From the NCBI GenBank assembly GCA_049515175.1, contig JBEKUI010000270.1, forward strand, positions 1 to 5,956: DNA of 5,956 bases, given 5' to 3'. Shown here one piece after another: positions 1-5,038 of this stretch. The position numbers were made by a program, and so were the translations under genes. The stretch comes from JACQNR01 sp049515175 (GTDB taxonomy: Bacteria; Acidobacteriota; Terriglobia; UBA7540). The notes beneath the pieces were generated by a model. It was not told where the DNA came from, searched no databases, and saw only the letters and a program-made list of their open reading frames with translations. Numbering within the stretch: position 1 is the first letter of the stretch; the number at the start of each line of letters is the position of its first letter.

Positions 1-1654
1 ATGCGGGGTAAAGGACGTTCATCCGGTCCTCTTCCGTCGCCGCCAGGAACATCTTGAAGCCTTCAATCCTGTTGAGCAGCGCTCGGCCGGAATGGGTGGG
101 AGCCTTCATCAGATAATGGAACAGGAAATTGGCCCCGGCGACGAGAAGTAGAATGACGATGACCGCCGGGGAGGTCGCCGAGGCCAGCATGAACAACCCA
201 AAGACCTCGCCGGCGAGGAAGGGAAGAGCAAAAATGGTGACGAAGATCGCCGCGCCCGCAGCGGCCAGGTGGTGACCTGAGTGGCCGGTAAGCGCGGACC
301 GCCAGGCTGCTACTGCAGTCGAGAGCAGGAAGAACACACCCACACTCCACCCCGTCAACCAGATTGTCATGAAGCCGGCGATGATCTTCGATTCTCCCGG
401 CGCCGAAAGGGCCAAAGCAACGAGCAGCACGACGGAAAAGACCAGGCCGGGGACCAGGTAACGGCTGTTGGTGAAGAAGTAGACCTTTTCGAGATGCAGG
501 CGCAACCAGGTCTTCAGCGCCTCCACGGCGCCGGCGATTTGGGCGTGCTGGGTATTCTTGAGCTCGATGCGGTTGCCGCCACCGAAAAGCTTGTCGGCGG
601 CGGCCTTTTCCTCGGGCGAGAGTGTGGAACTGTCCGCGGGGCCGCGCAGCAGCGTGTAGGCGCCGTCCTTCTCCTGGATGGTCAGATATTTCTTGACCGC
701 CATATTGATGATTGCCGCGCCAAAGACGCGCTGGTCGTAGCCCATCTCTGTAACGTAGCGAACGGCGGCGGGAGAGAAATTTTCGGGCGGCGCGTAGAGG
801 GGCATGATGACCCCGCGCTCCGGGTCGCGGCCCACCATTACCCAGGCGAAAAAATAGTAGCCTAGGAGGAGAAGCAACCCCGCGAGCCCCACCAGCGTGC
901 TGCGGTTGTCTTCGAGGAACCACCGGAGCTTCATGTCCCGCGTAGGTGGGGCGATGAAGCCTTTGGGCCAGGAGACGACGATGGTCAGCCCTTCGGCTGG
1001 ACCGAGGGGCTTGGTGGTTGTGAATATGGCGTGCCCCTGGGGATCGACCGAGGCTTCAAACGCTTTGCCGAGCGAGCCTTGGGGGCCGGTATAGCCGTCG
1101 AGCAGGATGGCGGCCGGTCGAATTCCGGCGGGCAGGTTCACGACGGCTATGGCCCGCTCGATGGGAAACACCCACCCGTTGCCGGTCACGTTCCAATACA
1201 ACTCGTCATGGTCGGGGAAGAACCCCAACTGGCGCGTCGTGCGGTAGGTGATCGAGTAGGAGTACTCGCCCGGACTGAGCAAAACGCTCTTGCGGCCCAG
1301 ATAGACGCGCTTGCCGTTCTCCTGGCTCTCGACCCGGTAGTTCTCCGCTTGACCGTCACGCGTTGCGTCCAGCACTTCGAAGCCGACCACATAGCGGTTG
1401 CCCAGCCGGTCGCGGTAGTCGGTGGGGAAGTCGCGGTAGATGCCGCGTCTGATCTGCACCCCCTCCGCGCGCACCTTGATCGTTTCGTGCACTTGCATGG
1501 AGCCATCGGTGGAGACTGTGATCTCGCTCTGGAAGCTCAGGATCCGCTCCGGGCCAGACGGAAGGTCTTGCGCTGCGGAGGGCGGGGGCGTTAAAACGGC
1601 TGCAGAAGCCAGGGTGAAACCAAGGGCAGCCAGGCGTGCGAAGGAGCGGGTCAT
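1..1654 (-). CDS. DUF2207 family membrane protein (C-terminus cut by window edge)
   Basis: Reading the minus strand from the ATG at 1654 gives 551 codons with no stop before the window edge. Residues 1-29 look like a signal peptide: MTRS, a hydrophobic stretch, then PSAAQ, with likely cleavage near SAA|Q. Residues about 38-230 form a soluble, probably extracytoplasmic domain with the GIYRDFP motif at 71-77, typical of DUF2207. A membrane segment follows at about 252-273, ending in VGRDPERG. A cytoplasmic part (about 285-395) contains YAPPENFSPAAVRY. Four more membrane segments lie at about 399-417, 424-450, 462-490 and 494-513. The visible end, GFKMFLAATEEDRMN, is a conserved family stretch, so probably only a modest C-terminal part is missing. 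An in-frame TGA directly precedes the ATG, so translation cannot start further upstream. The family has no established biochemical function, and none is claimed here. Family assignment is from recognition of motifs and topology; a profile search would settle it. Confidence 0.85.
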   Translation of the reverse strand, partial: MTRSFARLAALGFTLASAAVLTPPPSAAQDLPSGPERILSFQSEITVSTDGSMQVHETIKVRAEGVQIRRGIYRDFPTDYRDRLGNRYVVGFEVLDATRDGQAENYRVESQENGKRVYLGRKSVLLSPGEYSYSITYRTTRQLGFFPDHDELYWNVTGNGWVFPIERAIAVVNLPAGIRPAAILLDGYTGPQGSLGKAFEASVDPQGHAIFTTTKPLGPAEGLTIVVSWPKGFIAPPTRDMKLRWFLEDNRSTLVGLAGLLLLLGYYFFAWVMVGRDPERGVIMPLYAPPENFSPAAVRYVTEMGYDQRVFGAAIINMAVKKYLTIQEKDGAYTLLRGPADSSTLSPEEKAAADKLFGGGNRIELKNTQHAQIAGAVEALKTWLRLHLEKVYFFTNSRYLVPGLVFSVVLLVALALSAPGESKIIAGFMTIWLTGWSVGVFFLLSTAVAAWRSALTGHSGHHLAAAGAAIFVTIFALPFLAGEVFGLFMLASATSPAVIVILLLVAGANFLFHYLMKAPTHSGRALLNRIEGFKMFLAATEEDRMNVLYPA

Positions 1655-1659
1655 TCAGG

Positions 1660-1663
1660 CCTC
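1660..1663 (-). promoter_or_regulatory. Ribosome binding site of the DUF2207 gene
   Basis: Minus-strand GAGG lies five bases before the ATG at 1654. Together with the in-frame TGA just upstream of that ATG, it fixes the start. Confidence 0.5.
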
Positions 1664-1677
1664 GTCGTAGCTTCGGA

Positions 1678-1683
1678 AGTATA
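1678..1683 (-). promoter_or_regulatory. Candidate -10 element for the DUF2207 gene
   Basis: Minus-strand TATACT matches the sigma-70 -10 consensus at five of six positions. It would place a transcript start near 1671 and give a leader of about 17 bases. No good -35 is seen at 16-18 bases; the best 18-base placement is the poor hexamer TTACAC. The gene may therefore have its own promoter in the 128-bp gap instead of depending on the upstream kinase. Read-through from the kinase is equally possible, because no clear terminator separates them. Confidence 0.3.
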
Positions 1684-1782
1684 CCGACTGTAACTGCTGA
1701 TGTGTAATGCAAGCCAAGGGGGTTCGTCAAGGGCGCTTATTACGCCGCGCGGGTTCCGGAAACGGGCGACATGAAACCGCTT

Positions 1783-2778
1783 CTACCTTCGGGATGGGGA
1801 AGGGGATGGCTTGCGGGCTGGTGTCGCCGTCACACTTCGAGGAAGGTAAGTGCGATTGACGTGCCGGGCGCCGGCCGAGATCAAGCGCTCCGCCGCCGCG
1901 CGCGTCGCGATGCCGCCCCGTGCTCCCATGGCCGTGCAATTTAGCCCTGCCATACCGTTTGCGAAATCGAGCATTCGGCCCATCTCCCACCCGGCAAGCA
2001 GGCCGTAAATGAATGCGCCGTGGAAGACATCTCCGGCCCCCGTGGTATCGACGACCTCGACCACGAATCCCGGCGAGTAGTGAAACTTCCCCTGCCAATA
2101 GACCAACGCTCCCTCGCGCCCCAGGGTCATCCCCGGGGCCCTCATGCCGTATTCGTTGGCCATGGATTCGAGAATCTGGAAGGGGTCGTCCTGGCCGGTG
2201 AAGGCGGGAAGGAAATTGGACGAGGCGATCAGGTAATCGACGTATGGGAACAGGCGCTCGACCTTCTTGTAGACGGTGTCGAGGTCGGCGACGACGGCAA
2301 TGCCGGCCTCACGGGCGTACCGCGCGGCCTTGAGAGCGGCCTCGACATCGCAACCGTCGATATGCAGGACTCTCGCTCCCTGGATGACCCGCGGACTGAT
2401 CTCTGAGGGGAGAATTGCCAGGCGGGTGTCGCGGTCCCAAAACACCGTCCGCTCGCCCGTGGCCTTATCGACAATGATGTAACCGTATTGCGTCCTCGCG
2501 CCTCGGGCCACTCGGACCGAGCGCAGGTCCATTCCTTCCCGGCGGAGGCTGGCCAGCTGGAACCGCCCCGCCTCGTCGTCGCCAACCTTGCCGACGTATC
2601 GTGCCCGAAGCCCCAGGCGGTGGCAGGTGACCAATGCCGTTGCCACCTGACCGCCGGCTTGCCGGGTCATCGAGGCAACGCGCTCCTTGCCTCCCAGGGC
2701 AGGGTAGTCTCGAACCATCAAAACCGTGTCGGTGGCGTTCAGACCGATCCCAACAACATCAACCTGCGCGACTGCCAA
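1783..2778 (-). CDS. PfkB/ribokinase-family carbohydrate kinase
   Basis: The protein has 331 residues, near the usual 300-330 of the family, which transfers phosphate from ATP to a sugar or nucleoside hydroxyl in the cytoplasm. The N-terminus DVVGIGLNATDT is a typical first beta strand. The first PfkB signature lies at about 41-70 (AGGQVATALV to YVGKVGDDEAG). The second is DTTGAGD at 244-250, with D250 as the expected catalytic base and the glycines forming the anion hole. MTLGREGALV at 217-226 and GARGGI at 285-290 fit the nucleotide-binding half. The start is TTG, chosen because a strong GGGAGGT sits five bases upstream and the homologous fold begins directly after it. The substrate cannot be read from the sequence; ribokinase, fructokinase, ketohexokinase or nucleoside kinase activity are all possible. 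Residues about 315-331 are a proline- and arginine-rich tail beyond the expected fold. It lies 128 bp upstream of the DUF2207 gene in the same direction. Confidence 0.9.
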   Translation of the reverse strand: MAVAQVDVVGIGLNATDTVLMVRDYPALGGKERVASMTRQAGGQVATALVTCHRLGLRARYVGKVGDDEAGRFQLASLRREGMDLRSVRVARGARTQYGYIIVDKATGERTVFWDRDTRLAILPSEISPRVIQGARVLHIDGCDVEAALKAARYAREAGIAVVADLDTVYKKVERLFPYVDYLIASSNFLPAFTGQDDPFQILESMANEYGMRAPGMTLGREGALVYWQGKFHYSPGFVVEVVDTTGAGDVFHGAFIYGLLAGWEMGRMLDFANGMAGLNCTAMGARGGIATRAAAERLISAGARHVNRTYLPRSVTATPARKPSPSPSRR

Positions 2779-2783
2779 GATGG

Positions 2784-2790
2784 ACCTCCC
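2784..2790 (-). promoter_or_regulatory. Strong ribosome binding site that sets the TTG start of the kinase gene
   Basis: Minus-strand GGGAGGT is followed by five bases (CCATC) and then TTG at 2778. There is no ATG or GTG at suitable spacing, so this site decides the rare start codon. Confidence 0.7.
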
Positions 2791-2808
2791 TCCAATGGGT
2801 GGTCGAAG

Positions 2809-2837
2809 AATGTACCCTGCCGGCGTGAAGCGGGCAA
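2809..2837 (-). promoter_or_regulatory. Candidate sigma-70 promoter of the PfkB kinase gene
   Basis: On the minus strand TTGCCC (2832-2837, four of six to consensus) is followed by exactly 17 bases and then TACATT (2809-2814, four of six). Transcription would start near 2802 and leave a leader of about 24 bases carrying the strong ribosome binding site. Spacing and position are good, the hexamers are only moderate. Confidence 0.45.
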
Positions 2838-2867
2838 CTGAATTGTTCGCTAGCAGGGCGGGGAAGC

Positions 2868-2926
2868 GCCATTGGATGGTGGCCTAATGGCCGCGGCGCG
2901 GGCCGAACCGTGGTTGCGGCGCGGCC
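2868..2926. repeat. GC-rich inverted repeats (possible leader hairpins)
   Basis: Two pairs of arms overlap here. GCCATT (2868-2873) pairs with AATGGC (2886-2891) across 12 bases. GGCCGCG (2889-2895) pairs with CGCGGCC (2920-2926) across 24 bases. The arms share bases 2889-2891, so the two hairpins could not both form fully. No T-run follows on either strand, so an intrinsic terminator is not supported. GC-rich DNA makes such repeats by chance. Confidence 0.3.
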
Positions 2927-2972
2927 GCCACCCAGTGGCGCTGCAATGGCAACTCCGTCGCGGGCGTGAGGG

Positions 2973-2981
2973 TTATCCGCA
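2973..2981 (+). promoter_or_regulatory. DnaA-box-like 9-mer
   Basis: TTATCCGCA differs at one position from the consensus DnaA box TTATCCACA. A second one-mismatch 9-mer in the same orientation lies 58 bp downstream. Single near-matches are common by chance, so only the pairing in an AT-richer intergenic patch makes it worth listing. Confidence 0.25.
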
Positions 2982-2991
2982 GCCACGTCTG

Positions 2992-3021
2992 ATAATATTT
3001 CGGGCCGGGGCGAGTGGTTAA
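2992..3021 (-). promoter_or_regulatory. Candidate distal promoter reading toward the kinase
   Basis: On the minus strand TTAACC (3016-3021, four of six) is followed by 18 bases and TATTAT (2992-2997, five of six). Transcription would begin near 2985 and run through the GC-rich inverted repeats, giving the kinase mRNA a leader of about 200 bases or making a separate small RNA. The -35 overlaps the dyad at 3014-3030. Confidence 0.3.
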
Positions 3022-3030
3022 CATAATCAC
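3014..3030. repeat. Imperfect dyad, possible operator
   Basis: GTGGTTA, a three-base spacer ACA, then TAATCAC form a 7-3-7 inverted repeat with one mismatch. The size and symmetry fit a dimeric regulator site, and it covers the -35 of the candidate distal minus-strand promoter. No regulator gene lies in the window, so no protein can be named. Confidence 0.3.
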
Positions 3031-3039
3031 TTTTCCACA
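3031..3039 (+). promoter_or_regulatory. Second DnaA-box-like 9-mer
   Basis: TTTTCCACA differs at one position from TTATCCACA, has the same orientation as the site at 2973-2981, and directly abuts the dyad at 3014-3030. Confidence 0.25.
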
Positions 3040-3225
3040 AAGGCTCCACATTTTCGAACAGCCAAGCGCGCAGTTCGCCTTTTCCTTGAAGAATGTAGAA
3101 CCGGTAGGATGGAAGCGGTTTCGGGCGCGCAAGCCTGTCTATACTTCGGAATTCTTGTCGCGCCGGGGGGCAGAAGCGACAGCATTGCGCCGCAGTCCAA
3201 GGTGCATCCTCCGAGCACTTTTCGC

Positions 3226-3254
3226 TTCACGGCCAGAGCCGGATGTGCTAACTT
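3226..3254 (+). promoter_or_regulatory. Candidate promoter of the recO-glyQ-glyS block
   Basis: TTCACG (3226-3231, four of six to the -35 consensus) is followed by 17 bases and TAACTT (3249-3254, three of six), with a TGC in front that fits an extended -10. Transcription would start near 3261, about 30 bases before the recO ATG. The weak -10 hexamer is the main doubt. Confidence 0.35.
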
Positions 3255-3290
3255 CAAAGGCTTTGTCGGCGCGTCGACATCGGCCTTGAG

Positions 3291-4034
3291 ATGCCCCTGC
3301 GCGAAACCGAAGCCGTCGTCCTAAGAACTCACCGCCTGGGAGAAGCCGATAAGATTGTGTCGGTTTTCACGCGGCAGCTGGGACGACTGCGGGCGGTGGC
3401 GGCGGGCGCACAGCGCCCCAAGAGCCGCTACGGCGGAACACTGGAACCGCTTAGCCACATTCGCATGTGGCTCTTCGAGCGCGAGAACCGCGACTTGCTG
3501 CGCCTCAATTCCGTGGAGCTGGTGGAGTCCTTCTTCGATATGCAGAAGGACTACCGGGTGCAGGTTGCAGCGCAGTATATTGCCGAAGTTTCCGAACGGT
3601 TTCTGCCCGAGCGCGAGGCCAACGACCGGGTTTTCCGGTTGCTTGTTGCGGTGTTGCGGGCGTTGAAACAGTCGCAGGAAGTGAGCCGGCCGCTGGTCTA
3701 TTTCGACTATTGGCTGCTGCGGCTGGGCGGCTTCCTGCCGGAGTTCACGCGCTGCGCGGCCTGCGGGAACGAACTGGGCGCACAGGCGTTTTATGGGCCG
3801 GGAGTTGAGGGCCTGCTGTGCGCGGCCTGCCGTCCGCTCCAAGGCAGCACGGCGCTGAACGTCGAATCGCTCCTCAAGCTCGCGGCCGCCTGCCAGGGAA
3901 CCCTGGAACGCTGGTTCGCGGCAGAGAAGTCGCCTGTCGGCCTGCGTGAGGCGCGGCGCTTCTTCGAGGAGCTGATCGAATCGCACCTCGAGAGGAAGTT
4001 GGTCACGCGCGAGTTGCTGGCGGAAGAGGAGTGA
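3291..4034 (+). CDS. recO: DNA repair protein RecO
   Basis: The 247-residue product has the length and layout of RecO, which binds single-stranded DNA, anneals strands and with RecR helps load RecA during RecF-pathway gap repair in the cytoplasm. The N-terminal OB-fold begins with the classic ETEAVVLRTHRLGEADKIV stretch (residues 5-23), followed by GGTLEPLSHI at 48-57. The helical C-terminal domain carries a zinc-type motif CxxC-18-CxxC at C155, C158, C177 and C180, around YFDYWLLRLGGFLPEF at 137-152. The ATG at 3291 is the only usable start: an in-frame TAA lies at 3249-3251 and no ATG, GTG or TTG lies between. No good Shine-Dalgarno sequence precedes it, so initiation may be weak or leader-dependent. 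It is the first gene of a co-directional set, 65 bp before glyQ with no visible terminator between, so co-transcription is likely. Confidence 0.93.
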   Translation: MPLRETEAVVLRTHRLGEADKIVSVFTRQLGRLRAVAAGAQRPKSRYGGTLEPLSHIRMWLFERENRDLLRLNSVELVESFFDMQKDYRVQVAAQYIAEVSERFLPEREANDRVFRLLVAVLRALKQSQEVSRPLVYFDYWLLRLGGFLPEFTRCAACGNELGAQAFYGPGVEGLLCAACRPLQGSTALNVESLLKLAAACQGTLERWFAAEKSPVGLREARRFFEELIESHLERKLVTRELLAEEE

Positions 4035-4099
4035 CGAATATCCGTCGTTGGTTGTCGCGCCACGAAATCTCCGGCGAATGTGGTTGAGCGATCAAGAGA

Positions 4100-5038
4100 A
4101 TGCCATACTTAAAGAAACACTTTAAGAAAAGAACCGGTCCCCGCGGGCTGAATTTCCAGGACATGATCCTGCGCTTGAGCCGGTTCTGGGCGCGTCAGGG
4201 TTGTGTCTTGGCGCTGCCTTATGACCTGGAGGTCGGGGCGGGCACCATGACGCCGGACACCTTCCTGCGAGTGCTGGGGCCGGACCCGGTCCGCGTCGCC
4301 TATATCCAGCCTTCGCGCCGTCCTGCCGACGGCCGGTATGGTGAGAATCCCAACCGCCTGATCAAGCACACCCAAATGCAGGTAATCCTCAAACCCCCGC
4401 CCGCCGATGTGCAGGAGATGTACCTCCGGAGTCTGGAAGACCTGGGCATTAAACTGCGCCACCACGATATTCGCTTCGAAGAGGACAACTGGGAGGCGCC
4501 AACGCTCGGCGCGTGGGGAATCGGCTGGCAGGTGATGCTGGACGGCCTGGAGATTACCCAGTTCACTTACTTCCAGCAGTGCGGGGGATTTGACCTGGAG
4601 CCCATCAGCGTCGAGGTGACTTATGGCCTGGAGCGCATCGCCGCCTTCCTCCAGGGGGTGGACAATGTCTACCGGGTGCGGTGGAGCGAAACGGCGTCCT
4701 ACGGAGACATGCGCCAGGACGAAGAGCGCGAGCTTTCGGTTTACGATTTCGAGGCCGCATCGCGCGAGACCTGCCGCACGCTCTTCGACCTTTATGAGGG
4801 CGAGGCGGCGCGCCTGATCGAATCCTATGACGGGGCGGCGGGCGACCGCTACCCGCTGCGCAAGGTCTACGACCTCTGCCTGAAGTGCTCCCACCTCTTT
4901 AACATCCTGGACGCACGCGGCGCGATCAGCGTGACGGAGCGCGTGGCCCTGATCGGCCGGGTGCGCGACCTGGCCTGTGCGGTGGCGCGCATTTATCTCG
5001 ACCGCAAGACTGTCCTGGTGGAGGTCGAACCCGCGTGA
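4100..5038 (+). CDS. glyQ: Glycine--tRNA ligase alpha subunit
   Basis: GlyQ is the catalytic alpha subunit of the alpha2beta2 glycyl-tRNA synthetase, a class II enzyme that activates glycine with ATP and, with GlyS, charges tRNA-Gly. Family blocks are intact: ARQGC (31-35), QPSRRPADGRYGENPNR (70-86), DIRFEEDNWE (123-132) then PTLGAWGIGW (134-143), QFTYFQQ (154-160), TYGLERI (174-180) and LDARGAISVTER (270-281). The 312 residues are slightly longer than the usual 290-305. The excess includes a basic N-terminus, MPYLKKHFKKRTG, ahead of the conserved NFQDMIL start. The next in-frame ATG (residue 22) would remove part of the conserved first helix region, so 4100 is preferred although its Shine-Dalgarno sequence is weak. 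The stop overlaps the glyS start by four bases, as expected for two subunits made together. I see no T-box leader in the 65 bp upstream. Confidence 0.97.
   Translation: MPYLKKHFKKRTGPRGLNFQDMILRLSRFWARQGCVLALPYDLEVGAGTMTPDTFLRVLGPDPVRVAYIQPSRRPADGRYGENPNRLIKHTQMQVILKPPPADVQEMYLRSLEDLGIKLRHHDIRFEEDNWEAPTLGAWGIGWQVMLDGLEITQFTYFQQCGGFDLEPISVEVTYGLERIAAFLQGVDNVYRVRWSETASYGDMRQDEERELSVYDFEAASRETCRTLFDLYEGEAARLIESYDGAAGDRYPLRKVYDLCLKCSHLFNILDARGAISVTERVALIGRVRDLACAVARIYLDRKTVLVEVEPA
5020..5025 (+). promoter_or_regulatory. Ribosome binding site of glyS inside glyQ
   Basis: GGAGGT lies nine bases before the GTG at 5035, within the last codons of glyQ. It supports the GTG start and independent or coupled initiation. 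Confidence 0.65.

Larger units (their letters stand above)
2779..3290. other. Divergent intergenic region without a supported gene
   Basis: These 512 bases separate the minus-strand kinase gene from plus-strand recO. Reading frames here (for example 3014-3289 and 3109-3324 plus, 2759-3049 minus) have no recognisable motifs and look non-coding in codon use. The region holds candidate promoters on both sides, a GC-rich potentially folded stretch at 2868-2926, an AT-rich patch near 2990-3000, an imperfect dyad at 3014-3030 and two DnaA-box-like 9-mers. I recognise no tRNA or other known RNA. Confidence 0.6.

Noticed and set aside
63..1506. Several open frames on both strands (63-923 minus, 281-865 plus, 1031-1594 plus, 1186-1506 minus)
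   Set aside because: All overlap the continuous DUF2207 frame, which has a signal peptide, membrane segments and family motifs. The others are arginine-, proline- and glycine-rich products typical of shadow frames in GC-rich DNA.
1732..1746. Hairpin GGCG-7-CGCC as a terminator between the kinase and the DUF2207 gene
   Set aside because: The stem is only four base pairs and no T-run follows on either strand.
2973..3039. Chromosomal replication origin
   Set aside because: Only two imperfect boxes, no dense cluster, and no dnaA, dnaN or other origin-linked gene in view.
1672..3151. Near-identical 12-mers TATACTTCCGAA (minus, 1672-1683) and TATACTTCGGAA (plus, 3140-3151)
   Set aside because: One shared 12-mer with a mismatch is expected by chance among all pairs in a window of this size, and the plus copy has no acceptable -35 and lies about 145 bases before recO.
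3109..3324. 71-codon plus-strand frame overlapping the start of recO
   Set aside because: It overlaps recO by 34 bases in another frame, has no properly spaced ribosome binding site and no recognisable motif.
3321..3986. 221-codon antisense frame opposite recO
   Set aside because: Shadow of recO caused by GC-rich codon use; no recognisable domain.
4035..4099. T-box or other glycine-responsive leader before glyQ
   Set aside because: The 65-base gap is too short for a T-box and shows no terminator-antiterminator structure.
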